Assembly (NCBI RefSeq): GCF_014332515.1
Contig: NZ_VFSD01000005.1
Span: 124,001-188,000 of the forward strand
Reading direction: 5' to 3'
Source: Pontibacter beigongshangensis
GTDB taxonomy: Bacteria > Bacteroidota > Bacteroidia > Cytophagales > Hymenobacteraceae
Length of the DNA: 64,000 nucleotides
In this document: positions 53,989 to 63,700 of the stretch, piece by piece
Position numbering within the stretch: the first letter of the stretch is position 1
Layout of the letters: every line of letters begins with the position of its first letter
Program-made: the position numbers and the translations under genes
Notes under the pieces: generated by a model
The model's input: only the letters and a program-made list of their open reading frames with translations
What the model was told of the DNA's origin: nothing
Databases searched by the model: none

Positions 53989-56553
53989 CTACTGCCCAAC
54001 CAGGAACACGGCGTTGCTGAAGAGCAGCTTGCCATTCTGCCAGAAGCCCCTGAACAGCGGATTATCGGCCATGTACACCACCTGTCCCCGCCCCATGGGC
54101 TGCGTACCCATAATCAGAGCATCCTGCAGCTTTGCCTTGGCCTTAGTGCCTACAAAGCCGGTGGCGTAGTTTCCTTTTTTCAGCACACCCACGTTCCAGC
54201 CATCTTTCAGGAACTCAAACGTGTCGGCGGAGCGCACCAGGGCGTAGTAGGTGTCGCCATAGCCAAAGGCCAGCGGGTGCGTCTTGTCCAGGTCTACCCT
54301 GAAGATGCTGCCCTGCACCTCCTCTGCCAGCGACTCGCGCTCGCGGTTGCCGTACACGCGCAGGTTCTTGTACGGGTCAGGAGTCTCTTCTTTGTCTTTG
54401 GCTTCCGGTGCTGCCTCCTCTGTCTCTGTCTCTTTCTTTTTCAGGCTGAAATCTTTTTTATCGGCCAGCCAGGCAGCGGCACCTTCCAGGGCGATCAGTT
54501 TTCCGCCGCGGCGCACCCAGTCTTTCACGGCCTCCAGCGCCTGCGCAGTGAGCACCTGGCTGTAGTTGCCTCCCGGCAGAATGAGCACATCGAACTCGTG
54601 GAGCGGCACCTGCTGGAAATAGGCTGTGCCCAGCACCGTAACCGGGTAGCCGATCTGCTGCTCAAAAAAATGCCAGGCTTCCCCAAACGAATAAGCCGAT
54701 ACCCCCTCTCCTGCCAGCAGTGCCACGCGCGGTGCCTTCAGGTAGCGCACGTTGGTGGAGCCAAAGTCGGAGCCGCTGCTCACAAAGCCGGTGGTGGTGG
54801 CGCTCAGGTTTACCTGGTGCTTCTGGGCAAGCGCCCGCACAGTGGCATCTAAGTCGGTGCCGCCCCCCTGGTTGCCGGTGCGGGTAATAATAAGCGTGCC
54901 TGAGCCATATGTCTGGTTGTCGGTCTCAAACTCTTTTTCGGCCATGCGCACTTTTATTTTGGCCTGCATGAGCTCCGCCAGAAACTTTACATCGTCGAGG
55001 CTGTTCCAGCGGGCCAGGTAGGCATAGGGCTTTTCTATGGTTATGGCTTTGGCCTCTGTTGGCGCTACCTTTCCGGCAGCAGGCTCCAGGCGGGTGCGTA
55101 GCGCATAGGCCTGCAACCCAAACGCGTATGGCAGCGCCCAGGAGGTAATGTCGTAAGTAAGGGTGTCTTCTAGTTTGGAGGCGGGCTCAAACAGCACTTT
55201 TATGAGCGTAGATTTAGGCTGGTACATGCTGATGACGATATCCTGCTGCCCCACATTTACGTTTTCTTCTTTGCCGGTGGCGTAGTTAAAGCCTCTGGCC
55301 CTGGTGCTCCTGCCGGCGTAGCCATAGCTGATCTGCTGCCTGTCCAGGTACTCGGTCAGGGCGCGCAGGTTGCCGGCACTGCCGCCTTCTGTTTTAAACA
55401 CGAAAGCCTTGTAAGCACCAGCCGGATTTTTCAGGTTATTCTCATAATATTTCCGAAACTCCTGCTTCAACTGGTCGGCTCTTTCGGAGCCTGCCTGAAT
55501 GGTGGCGAGGCTGGCGGCGTGGTGGTGGGCAATGCGGTCGGTGAGGGTAAGGGTGTCGCCGTCCTGTTTTTTGTAGGCCAGCCCGGCCCGGCCGGAGCCG
55601 CCCTGCTCGTAGGTCATGCCAATGGCGCCGTTGTAGGTGGGCCAGGTATCGCCGTAGCTGGGGTAAAGCAGGTCGAAGTTCTCGCGTGTATAGTAAAGCC
55701 AGTTGTTCTTATCGAAGTACTCCCTGTTATAATCGCCGATGGTGTTCTGGAACTCGCGCTGAAAAGGCGTGATGCTTTCGTGAAAAGGCTTGGCGGCTGG
55801 CGAGAAATAATACGGCGACTCCACCCCCATCTCATGAAAGTCGGCATGCACCTGTGGTAACCAGCTATTATAAAGCGCCAGCCGCTGCTTCGACTCCACC
55901 TGCGTTTGCCAGGCCCAGTCGCGGTTCAGGTCGAAATAGTAGTGGTTTGGCCTGCCCCCTGGCCAGGGCTCAAAGTGCTCCCAGGCGTGTGGCGAGGGGT
56001 TGCCCCAGCGGTTCTGCGTCTGCTTATACCACTGCACATAGCGCTCGCGGCCGTCGGGGTTCACGCAGGGGTCTATGAGCAGCACGGTGTTCTGCAGCCA
56101 CTGCTTTGCCTGGGCATTGCCGGGGTTCACGAGGTCGTAGAGCACCTGCAGCACCGCCTCGCTGGATACAGCCTCGTTGCCATGCACATTGTAGCTGAGC
56201 CACACAATAGACGGCTGGCCGCCCTGCACCGGCCCTGGCAATAGGCCGGCCTGCCGCAAATTGTTTTCGCGGATCTGCTCCAGGCGCTGCAGGTTTTCGT
56301 CGTTGGCCACATAGGCTAGCAGCAGCGGACGACCTTCGTAGGTTTTGCCGTACTCCTCCACTTTCAGGCGGTTCGGGGCCTGGGCAGCCAGGTAGTTCAA
56401 GTAGTCTACCATCTGGGCATGGAAGGAGAACTGCTCCCCTAGCTGATAGCCTAAAAACTCGGCCGGGGTTTTTAGCTTTTGCTGGGCCTCTGCCACCTGC
56501 ACGGCCAGCAGCAGCAGAACAAAAGTAATCAGTCGCTTTAAGATAGGAATCAT
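53989..56553 (-). CDS. Exported M14 zinc carboxypeptidase with C-terminal GATase-like domain
   Basis: 854 residues from ATG 56553 (MIPILKRLITFVLLLLAVQVAEAQQ, a signal peptide); a longer frame from 56595 adds 14 residues before it and is unlikely. The M14 site is visible: H124 and E127 in NVHGNEAVSSEAV, the substrate-binding DPCVNPDGRERY, and H236 in VHADFHEMG. The catalytic Glu is probably in GMTYEQGGSGR. From about residue 615 a second domain resembles the class I glutamine-amidotransferase fold (RVALLAGEGVSAYSFGEAWHFFEQ...FDVLILPGGNYSQVLTAQALEAVKDWVRRGGKLIALEG). The family's typical cysteine nucleophile is not visible, so it may be a binding domain. It likely trims peptides outside the cytoplasm. 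Confidence 0.88.
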   Translation of the reverse strand: MIPILKRLITFVLLLLAVQVAEAQQKLKTPAEFLGYQLGEQFSFHAQMVDYLNYLAAQAPNRLKVEEYGKTYEGRPLLLAYVANDENLQRLEQIRENNLRQAGLLPGPVQGGQPSIVWLSYNVHGNEAVSSEAVLQVLYDLVNPGNAQAKQWLQNTVLLIDPCVNPDGRERYVQWYKQTQNRWGNPSPHAWEHFEPWPGGRPNHYYFDLNRDWAWQTQVESKQRLALYNSWLPQVHADFHEMGVESPYYFSPAAKPFHESITPFQREFQNTIGDYNREYFDKNNWLYYTRENFDLLYPSYGDTWPTYNGAIGMTYEQGGSGRAGLAYKKQDGDTLTLTDRIAHHHAASLATIQAGSERADQLKQEFRKYYENNLKNPAGAYKAFVFKTEGGSAGNLRALTEYLDRQQISYGYAGRSTRARGFNYATGKEENVNVGQQDIVISMYQPKSTLIKVLFEPASKLEDTLTYDITSWALPYAFGLQAYALRTRLEPAAGKVAPTEAKAITIEKPYAYLARWNSLDDVKFLAELMQAKIKVRMAEKEFETDNQTYGSGTLIITRTGNQGGGTDLDATVRALAQKHQVNLSATTTGFVSSGSDFGSTNVRYLKAPRVALLAGEGVSAYSFGEAWHFFEQQIGYPVTVLGTAYFQQVPLHEFDVLILPGGNYSQVLTAQALEAVKDWVRRGGKLIALEGAAAWLADKKDFSLKKKETETEEAAPEAKDKEETPDPYKNLRVYGNRERESLAEEVQGSIFRVDLDKTHPLAFGYGDTYYALVRSADTFEFLKDGWNVGVLKKGNYATGFVGTKAKAKLQDALIMGTQPMGRGQVVYMADNPLFRGFWQNGKLLFSNAVFLVGQ

Positions 56554-56950
56554 TTGTAGGTATAGATGTGTTTTGGCAAGGCATACTGTTGGCACTACAA
56601 TCTGCGGAAAAATGATGAGCTTGACAACAGTTAGGAAGTGAGGCTATAAAATTATGTGCAGGCTGCTATTTTTACGTTATTCAGCAATGCTATACAAGGA
56701 TAAGGTGAGCAGCGGGTTCCGGAAGCGCTGGAGGGGCATTTTCATTAGAATAATTTATGCCCGTGCGCAACTGGCGTAAACCTGTTGACAGGTGCTGCTC
56801 GCGAAGGTCTGGAAACCAGCAGACGGGGCAGCCAGCATGTCAGCAACAGCACTATGCAGTAATAAACAGTAGAGGATGTGCCCAGCAGCACACACAGTTA
56901 CCTATGCTATTCGTTTTGTGCAGGCGCCAAAGAGAAGATCTGAAAACAGG
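56554..56950. other. Divergent gap with one interspersed element
   Basis: Lies between the start of the M14 gene and the start of the DUF2459 gene. It holds copy 17. No -7 match close to either start is convincing. Confidence 0.5.
56708..56755 (-). repeat. Interspersed CCGGAG element, copy 17
   Basis: Plus strand reads AGCAGCGGG, TTCCGGAA, GCGCTGGAGG, GGCATTTTCATTAGAATAATT. With copy 18 it brackets the DUF2459 gene in inverted orientation. Confidence 0.85.
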
Positions 56951-57640
56951 ATGCTTTTATTTATAAAGAGAATACTGAAACTGCTGGCAAATATGGCTGC
57001 AGGCATACTGCTGCTGGTGGGGCTGTTCTTTTTGTTGGGCTTCCTGCTGAGCAGTATTCCGGTAAACAGCAGCTTCGCCCAGACCTCCGAAAGTAAAGTC
57101 GAAATATTTGTTACTTCTAACGGCGTGCATACCGACCTGGTACTGCCTGTTGCCACACCTTATATGGACTGGCGGCAGAAACTGCCCCTGCAGCACTTTG
57201 CCACCGCCGACAGCAGCTTTACCCACGTCGGCTTTGGCTGGGGCGACCGCCGCTTTTATATGGAGACGCCCGAGTGGAGCGACCTGAAACTGGATGTGGC
57301 CCTTACCTCTGCCCTCTGGCCCACGCGCACCGCCCTGCACGTAGAGTACATCCGGAGCAGACTGGTTCCTAACCAGAGGCAACGCCCTGTGCTGCTAACC
57401 GAAACTCAGTACCTGCGGCTGATCGCTTTTATCGATAGCTCCTTTCAGCGTGAAAACGGCGCCTACATGTTAATAGAAAACAGCGGCTATAGCGGCACCG
57501 ACAACTTTTACGAAGCCCATGGCAAATTCTATGCTACCAAAAACTGCAACAGCTGGGTAAATAAAGGCCTGAAAGAGGCTGGCGTAAAAACAGCCTGGTG
57601 GGCACCGTTCCCGTACGCCATTATGCGGCATTTAAGATGA
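56951..57640 (+). CDS. DUF2459 (TIGR02117-like) membrane-anchored protein
   Basis: 229 residues from ATG 56951 (MLLFIKRILKLLANMAAGILLLVGLFFLLGFLL); an upstream ATG at 56876 adds 25 residues with no family match. One N-terminal helix is followed by a domain of about 190 residues with VEIFVTSNGVHTDLVLPV, FTHVGFGWGDRRFYMETPEWSDLK and YATKNCNSWVNKGLKEAG, all family hallmarks. The His and Cys (NCNSW) suggest an NlpC/P60-like hydrolase site, but function is not established. The C-terminal domain would face the periplasm. Confidence 0.88.
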   Translation: MLLFIKRILKLLANMAAGILLLVGLFFLLGFLLSSIPVNSSFAQTSESKVEIFVTSNGVHTDLVLPVATPYMDWRQKLPLQHFATADSSFTHVGFGWGDRRFYMETPEWSDLKLDVALTSALWPTRTALHVEYIRSRLVPNQRQRPVLLTETQYLRLIAFIDSSFQRENGAYMLIENSGYSGTDNFYEAHGKFYATKNCNSWVNKGLKEAGVKTAWWAPFPYAIMRHLR

Positions 57641-57690
57641 CGCAAATCCAGGTTGTGCTCCCCAAAAGATGGCTTGCCGGGTTTTGGAGC

Positions 57691-57743
57691 AATTATTCTA
57701 ATTAAAAAGCCCCTTCTGAAGGCTGTTCTGCTCCTGCTGCTCC
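57691..57743 (+). repeat. Interspersed CCGGAG element, copy 18
   Basis: AATTATTCTAATTAAAAAG, then CCCCTTCTGAAGG (paired change from CTCCGGAG), GCTGTTCTGCTCCTGCTGCT. It lies 50 bases after the DUF2459 stop and about 140 bases past the stop of the minus-strand PfpI gene. Confidence 0.87.
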
Positions 57744-57818
57744 TGTTGAGTAATAGTAGTTGGCGTGTACTTTGAGAGGCAAATCCGGGCTTTTGAAAAG
57801 CGAACAAATTAAATGTAA

Positions 57819-57867
57819 GGAGTCAGAGGAGAGTTATCAAAGTATTTATCAACTCTCCTCCGACTCC
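57819..57867. terminator. Stem-loop between convergent DUF2459 and PfpI genes
   Basis: GGAGTCAGAGGAGAGTT (57819-57835) and AACTCTCCTCCGACTCC (57851-57867) pair with one mismatch around a 15-base loop, just past the PfpI stop (57885). No U-run on either side, as for the stem at 43752-43797. A bidirectional 3' hairpin is plausible. Confidence 0.5.
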
Positions 57868-57884
57868 CGCATAATAAGAAGTGT

Positions 57885-58499
57885 TTATACTGAGGCTTCC
57901 GCTGTTCTGGCTTCTCCTATTTCAATCTTCACACCCAGCACCTGCAGGAACTCTCTGATAAAACTGGCATGTCCGGGCCAGGCCGGTGAGGTTACGAGGT
58001 TGCCATCTACCACGGTGTCAGTGGCAGGCACATCTACGTAAGTGCCCCCTGCCAACTCCACCTCGGGGCCTACGGCAGGGTAAGCCGTAAGTCTGCGGCC
58101 GCTTACCACACGGGCTGCGGTTAAGATCTGTATGCCGTGGCAAATGGCGGCAAGAGGCTTATTGTTGTCCATAAAATACCGGGCCATTTCCAATACTTTT
58201 GGGTTCAGGCGCAGGTACTCCGGGGCTCTGCCTCCGGCTATGACCAGCCCGTCGTAGTCGGAGAGGTTAACATCGGCGAAGGTGTAGTTTAGCTGAAAGT
58301 TGTGGCCGGGCTTTTCGGTGTAAGTCTGGTCGCCCTCAAAATCGTGGATGGCTGTTTTTACGATATCGCCTTTCTTTTTATCGGGGCAAACGGTGTGGAC
58401 CTCGTAGCCTACCATCTCCAGCATCTGGAACGGCACCATGGTTTCGTAATCTTCGGTGAAGTCGCCGGTGAGGAAGAGAATTTTTCTTTTGTTTTCCAT
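57885..58499 (-). CDS. DJ-1/PfpI-family protein
   Basis: 204 residues from ATG 58499 ([19 protein letters not shown]); an upstream ATG adds 17 unrelated residues. The site is complete: C120-H121 in [14 protein letters not shown] (the nucleophile elbow) and E16 in GDFTEDYE. The glycine-rich [11 protein letters not shown] and [15 protein letters not shown] complete the pattern. Family members include glyoxalases, deglycases and proteases; sequence alone does not decide. Cytoplasmic and probably a stress protein. Confidence 0.9.
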   Translation of the reverse strand: MENKRKILFLTGDFTEDYETMVPFQMLEMVGYEVHTVCPDKKKGDIVKTAIHDFEGDQTYTEKPGHNFQLNYTFADVNLSDYDGLVIAGGRAPEYLRLNPKVLEMARYFMDNNKPLAAICHGIQILTAARVVSGRRLTAYPAVGPEVELAGGTYVDVPATDTVVDGNLVTSPAWPGHASFIREFLQVLGVKIEIGEARTAEASV

Positions 58500-58586
58500 C
58501 GTTTTATAGGTTTTGGTTAAATGAAAATCGCTTGGTGGCTGCCCCTTCACATGAGCAGCTCTAGCACTCCTGCTTCAGCACTTCTG

Positions 58587-58835
58587 TTAACTACGCCTAG
58601 CCTCGTCCCTCCTGAAAAAGGATTCTGTCTTAAAAATCCTGCCCGTGTGCAGGAAGAGGTGCAGCACCTTTCTGCGCCCTTGCCGGTACAGGTAATCAGG
58701 ATACTGGCTGTGCTCCTTCCTGATGTTTTGGGTGTAGTTTTCATATAACGTCCAGGCCGCTCCTAAAATTGCCAGCTCGCTGTCTGTCAGGCAATTTGCA
58801 TCCGAACCTGGGGCTTCCTTCAGTGCGCGAACAAA
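58587..58835 (-). pseudogene. C-terminal remnant of an HD-superfamily phosphohydrolase
   Basis: On the reverse strand, an open frame of 82 codons between a stop at 58836-58838 and the TAA at 58587 encodes SELAILGAAWTLYENYTQNI, then RKEHSQYPDYLYRQGRRKVL and HLFLHTGRIFKTESFF. This matches my memory of the C-terminal 60 residues of predicted metal-dependent HD phosphohydrolases (ADLAILG...YxxYxxxIRKEYS...GRKKVLxxFL...IF). The N-terminal half with the HD metal site is missing, and the frame has no convincing start. It appears to be a decayed gene; a search with the translated piece would settle it. Confidence 0.65.
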
Positions 58836-58838
58836 TCA

Positions 58839-59103
58839 GGAAGCAACATTATGGCTGACACCGGTCGTTTTTCTTCGCACTGGTTTAACAGACGCCTCTT
58901 GCTTTTTAGCCGAAGCAAATTATTTGAATGAAATGGGGCCTCCGGAGCTATTGCAGTGGCTACGGCACCTCGCGATCGGCTTTAGGTAGAGAAAAAGACA
59001 TCCCAAAACTTTCATAATCTGGCTAGGGCTGGTATATTCACCATATCCTTACGTTCGACAAAACATATAGGCCCGCACATTCGTGTTTTGTGAAGCGTTG
59101 CTT
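58839..59103. other. Gap with one interspersed element
   Basis: No gene. Element copy 19 lies at 58918-58956 and a -7 candidate follows at 59104. I could not extend the HD remnant upstream in any frame by eye. Confidence 0.5.
58918..58956 (+). repeat. Interspersed CCGGAG element, copy 19
   Basis: AATTATTTGAATG, AAATGGGG, CCTCCGGAG, then CTATTGCAG. It lies just upstream of the HD-gene remnant on its 5' side. Confidence 0.84.
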
Positions 59104-59111
59104 TACCTTTG
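59104..59111 (+). promoter_or_regulatory. Possible -7 element for the 59146 gene
   Basis: TACCTTTG, 34 bases before ATG 59146, supports that start over the upstream ATG at 59083. A TTTG at 59087-59090 is too close (13 bases) to be a normal -33. Confidence 0.45.
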
Positions 59112-59145
59112 TGCCCTAAGATCTTCAACAAAATTAATTGCCCTT

Positions 59146-59685
59146 ATGAGTGCCAGAAGTTTTGACCTGTTGCTGGAAACGGCCTTTTCGCCGGAAGCTC
59201 CCCACCTCTTTGAAGAGGGCGCTCCTGCCGTATACAAAAAATTTGAGCAAGTTTATAAGGCATCGCGGCTGCAGCAGCAAAAAACGACGGCGGAAGAACT
59301 CAATTTCAGGTATGAGATTGTGCGGCTGGGAGTAGCCATCGCTTTTATAAAGGCTTTTTCGCGCCTGGCAGATAATGAGGGCGCTAACGAGGTGCTGGCC
59401 CTGCTGCAGCAGGCAATCAAGGCAAAGAGCACCAAAGAGATCGACAAGATCATCCAGAAAAAAATCGCGGCTTTCGACACCCTGTATCAGGAGATCTTTG
59501 TGAACGAGCAGCGGGAGCAGATCCTGGGCTTGTTCGAGCGCACCCTGGACGCAGCCTCTAAAGAGGAACTGGACGAGCTGCTGCTGGAAGGGCTGGAGCT
59601 GCTGCAGACAATCGATTTTGACCACGTAGCAGACGAAGACGAGGACGACCCTATTGATGACGACTTCATTAAAAGCATTAAGTAA
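59146..59685 (+). CDS. Helical protein with acidic tail, unknown function
   Basis: 179 residues from ATG 59146 (MSARSFDLLLETAFSPEAPHLFEEGAPAVYKKFEQVYKA). The sequence is mainly helical (EELNFRYEIVRLGVAIAFIKAFSRL and KEIDKIIQKKIAAFDTLYQEIFVNEQREQILGLFERTLDA), and the last 25 residues are strongly acidic (DFDHVADEDEDDPIDDDF). No signal or membrane segment. I recognise no family. The DUF2721 gene follows 20 bases later on the same strand, so the two probably share a transcript. Confidence 0.8.
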   Translation: MSARSFDLLLETAFSPEAPHLFEEGAPAVYKKFEQVYKASRLQQQKTTAEELNFRYEIVRLGVAIAFIKAFSRLADNEGANEVLALLQQAIKAKSTKEIDKIIQKKIAAFDTLYQEIFVNEQREQILGLFERTLDAASKEELDELLLEGLELLQTIDFDHVADEDEDDPIDDDFIKSIK

Positions 59686-59705
59686 CCACGCTTGCCCTGC
59701 GCTAT

Positions 59706-60110
59706 ATGGAACTGACCTTAACTACCCCCGGATTACTTTTTCCTGCTCTGTCGCTGCTGCTGCTGGCGTATACCAACCGGTTTATGGCCACTGCCAGTCT
59801 TGTTCGCGGCCTGAAGCCACGTTATGCCTCTTCCCAAAGCCAGCTGGTGCTGGCACAGATTCAGAACCTGCGCACACGGCTGGTACTGATCCGGAACATG
59901 CAGGCAGTAGGTATTGGCAGCCTGTTTGGCTGTGTGCTGTGCATGTTCTTGCTGTTTGCCGGCTACAACACGGCTGGCAAGTATGTGTTCGGCCTTAGCC
60001 TGCTCATGCTCCTGGCCTCGCTGGGTCTGGCGCTCCGCGAAATCCAGATCTCGGTGCACGCCCTGGAGTTGGAGCTGGACGACATGGCGGAGGAGAAGGG
60101 GGGCAAGTAG
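59706..60110 (+). CDS. DUF2721 membrane protein
   Basis: 134 residues. Helices are GLLFPALSLLLLAYTNRFM, AVGIGSLFGCVLCMFLLFAGY and YVFGLSLLMLLASLGLALREI; the motif TRLVLIRNMQAVGIGSLFGCVLCMFLLF and the second half are those of DUF2721 proteins. Function is not known. The C-terminus is soluble and acidic/Lys-rich. It probably shares a transcript with the preceding gene. Confidence 0.85.
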   Translation: MELTLTTPGLLFPALSLLLLAYTNRFMATASLVRGLKPRYASSQSQLVLAQIQNLRTRLVLIRNMQAVGIGSLFGCVLCMFLLFAGYNTAGKYVFGLSLLMLLASLGLALREIQISVHALELELDDMAEEKGGK

Positions 60111-60187
60111 GATTTCTGTTCCAGCGTGTACCCGCCGGCCAGCTGGCTCGCTCCCGCTCCCTGTGATAGCTGCGAGTTGTTACCCCG

Positions 60188-60227
60188 ATTATACTAATCA
60201 AAACCCCCCTTCAGAGGTTCTGCTGCT
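60188..60227 (+). repeat. Interspersed CCGGAG element, copy 20
   Basis: ATTATACTAATC, AAAACCCC, CCTTCAGAGG core, TTCTGCTGCT. 77 bases after the DUF2721 stop. Confidence 0.82.
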
Positions 60228-60379
60228 GGTTAAATAATAGGTCCTAAACGCTTGATTTCTCTTCTACACGAGATGCCTCGGTATCTTTAAGAGCCAGCTT
60301 GTTAGGCAGACAAGCTTGTCTGGCAATTCACATCCACATCCTCTCAACTTCAATTTCCCGGTATACAATCCTAAATCAG

Positions 60380-60432
60380 ATTATTCTAATAAAAATGGCC
60401 CTCCGGAGAGTTATTCTGCTCCTGATGCTGCT
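60380..60432 (+). repeat. Interspersed CCGGAG element, copy 21
   Basis: ATTATTCTAAT, AAAAATGG, CCCTCCGGAG, then AGTTATTCTGCTCCTGATGCTGCT. Confidence 0.88.
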
Positions 60433-60735
60433 AATGCCATTTCTTAAACCGCAGCCACATCCTGTATGCACATCAAAAGTACAGCAGGATTAAGCCCCGG
60501 CAGCTACAGGAAATACTTCTGCTCCTTCCTCAATTGTATCTATATATTTTAATACCTACTTCCAGGTATTTTATATACTATATAAATATTTTTTTGAATT
60601 TTACTGCGGAATTTTTTTTATCTTCATCTTCCCATATTAATAATTAAAAGTGGTAACACTCAATTATTAAAGTCTCTTACTCTGAACAAAGGGAGAATTT
60701 TACGCGCCACTGTAACACCACTTTTACCCGATTTT

Positions 60736-63700
60736 ATGATGCCACTTTTACATAAAAGTATATTTGTAGTTAGCATCCTTGTATTAAACCTTTTAAGTGC
60801 AACCGTACAGAGCCAGAACTGTAAGCCAGAGCTTACAGCGGCAGGGCCTACGAGTTTCTGTGCAGGGGGTAAGGTAATGCTCACTTCCAGCCTGAAAGGA
60901 ACGAAATACATCTGGACCAGGAACGGCTCCACCATCAGCACTGCCACCTCCGACAAGTTTGAGGCAAGCCAGGCGGGTGCTTATACAGTTCGGGTGGAAG
61001 GCGTGAGCGGATGTGGCAGCACTCCTACTCCCTCTGAGGAATTAACCATAACCATAAACGCCGTTCAGGCAGATTTCTCGGTCTTAAAAGAAGAAGTGTG
61101 CGCAGGCGGCCGCATTACCTTCAACAATACCTCCTCCGGAAATGACCTGAGCTACAGGTGGGACTTTGGAGGAAGCGGCACCAGCACGGCCAAAGATCCG
61201 ACTCATACCTTTAACCTGCCGAGCGGCACAACCAGCCGCGAATATAAGGTAAAGCTGACGGTTAGAAATGGCGACGGCTGCGAAAGCACACGTGAGAAGA
61301 CGATTAAGGTAAGTGAGGTGGTGGCCGATTTCGCGTTTCCGAGTGGCGATTTGTGCGCTGGCTCCGGGATTAAGTTTACGGATGCCTCCACCGGTGAGGG
61401 CAAAAAATACGAGTGGAACTTCGGCGACCCTGGTTCAGGAAATGCCAACACCAGTGCGGCAGCCTCTCCTACGCATGTTTACAAAGGTTTTGCGGGGACC
61501 TCCAAAACCTTTACCGTAACCCTGAAGGTAACGAACAGCGCTGGTTGCGAGAGTATTAGAACACGGCAGATAACTGTAAGAGAAGGCCCAGACGCTGACA
61601 TGCTTGATGTAGACGCAGGGTTTAACACACCTTTTGTGCGTTGCACCACCAACCCTTTAGACATTGATTATGTCGTGAATGCCCGCAACAATTCATCTAC
61701 CAAATCGCTGAACAGGAAGTACACCATCGACTGGGGAGACAAAACACCTATCCAGGAATTTGCCGACTTTACAGACATTACCCATACCTACAAATCGCTG
61801 GGAGCTTTCAGGCTTGTCTTTACAGTAGAAGGAACCAATGGCTGCACCTCGTCTACCACCTACGAAGTGTATAATGGCAGCAACCCAAGCCTGAAAATGG
61901 GCAGCCCGGGCAATACGGTTGGTTGTGCCCCTCAAACCTACACCTTCCCGATTGAGGATGTTTTAACCAACACGCCTAACACCAAATACACCTTCTGGTT
62001 TGATGACGGTACGCCTGTCATGGAATTCACACAGGAAAATGTTCCTTCTGAGATCACACATATCTTTACTACCAGCTCCTGTGGCAAGAATGGCAACCAG
62101 TTTACCCTGTATGGCAAGGCAGAGAACCCATGCGGTGGCACCGAGGTAACGGTTAGCTCCATAAAAATAGGGGCAAGTCCTCAGGTGAATTTTGGCTTCA
62201 ACGCCACCGGCATATGCGTACGTTCTGAAATTCCCTTCTCAAACACCACAGTCAGCGGCAACTCCATCACCAATACCGGCAATTGCACCTCCCAGTCTGC
62301 CTTTACCTGGAAAATAGAGCCCGCCACTGGTTGGACCTTACCCGCCGGCACTACGCTTGCTTCCGAAAACATAAACATCAAGTTTACTTCAGCAGGTGTT
62401 TACAGGGTATCTTTGAAGTCGACGAATGGTTGCGGCTTTACGGAGGTTACAAAAGAAGTGAATGTGATGACGCCGCCAAAGGCGATCTTTGCCATGGAAC
62501 ACGAGGAGGCTGGCTGCAAGAATCTTCCGGTAACAATCAATAACATGTCGGAGGGAGATGAACTCAGTTACCAATGGTCTGTTTCTCCTAACTCCGGATT
62601 TTCTTACCTGAGCGGCAATGCCACCAGCAACAACCCTATTTTCAACTTTACGGAAGCAGGCACCTACACCATTACGCTGCTTGCCTCCAACTCCTGCGCT
62701 ATCAGTACGGCTACCACAGAACTGGTGGTAAAAGATAAGCCAGTAGTAACTCTTCCCGGCAACCAGACCTACTGCGGTCCTCAAACACTTAAATTCGGTG
62801 CTGCCAGCACAGCGCACAAACCAACCTACGATGCCCGGAACGGCACTATCTCGGCCTACTCCTGGGTAGTAACCGGAGGAGCCGATCCGGTTACCTTTAC
62901 AGGCGGCACCAACGCCCAGTCGCAGTATCCGGAGATCCGTTTTCCTTCAGCCGGTACCTACACGGTAACCCTGCAGGCGACCAATGAGTGTGGTGTGTCA
63001 GAGGCTAAAACGCAGACAATTACTATCCATCAGCTCTCCAACAACACCCTCAGCGCAAACCAGAGCATCTGTGTGGGTAGTTCGGCAGCCAACATAACCG
63101 GTTCAGAGCCGATTGGTGGCGACGGCAACTATACCTATAAATGGTACAAGAGCACCACCAGCGCCAGTACCGGCTTTGCCGAGGTAGCAGGCGAAAACAA
63201 TAAGGATTTCGCCCCTGGCGCTGTACCCGAAAAAACCTGGTATTACCGCGAAGTGATTTCTGCTGGCTGTACAGTTGCCTCTGCCCCGGTTGAGATTGAT
63301 GTAAAGCCGGCTCCAGCTGCTCCTGCTGTTGCCTCGCAGGTGATTTGCAGAGGCTCCAAAGCTACCCTTAAAGCTACAGGCGCAGGCGGGAATATAACCT
63401 GGTACGATGCCAATAACACTAAACTGGCAGAGAACACAGACACATACGAGACGTCGGCGCTCACGCAATCGGCTACCTATTATGCGGTGATAGAAACAGA
63501 AGGCTGCTCCAGCCCCAGAACAGAGGTAAAGGTGGAGGTGCAGGAGCCTATCAGCAACAACCTGTTGGGAGCAGACCAGAATGTGTGCCTGGGCCAGCCA
63601 GTTACTGTTTCGTCGGGCAGCACGCCAACAGGCGGCAGCGGCACCTACACCTATTTCTGGGAAATTAGCACTACTTCCGAAACGGCTGGTTTTGCGTCTG

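Larger units (their letters stand above)
60111..60735. other. Gap before the PKD protein with two elements
   Basis: Holds element copies 20 and 21. An AT-rich block at about 60540-60640 includes AATACCT-ACTTCC-AGGTATT, a short hairpin. No -7 match with the right spacing was found. Confidence 0.55.

Noticed and set aside
58521..58748. 75-codon plus-strand frame
   Set aside because: The opposite strand has an HD-like protein remnant in another frame, which explains the region better.
60760..60770. TATATTTG inside the PKD gene
   Set aside because: It lies within the signal-peptide coding part, so it is unlikely to be that gene's promoter.
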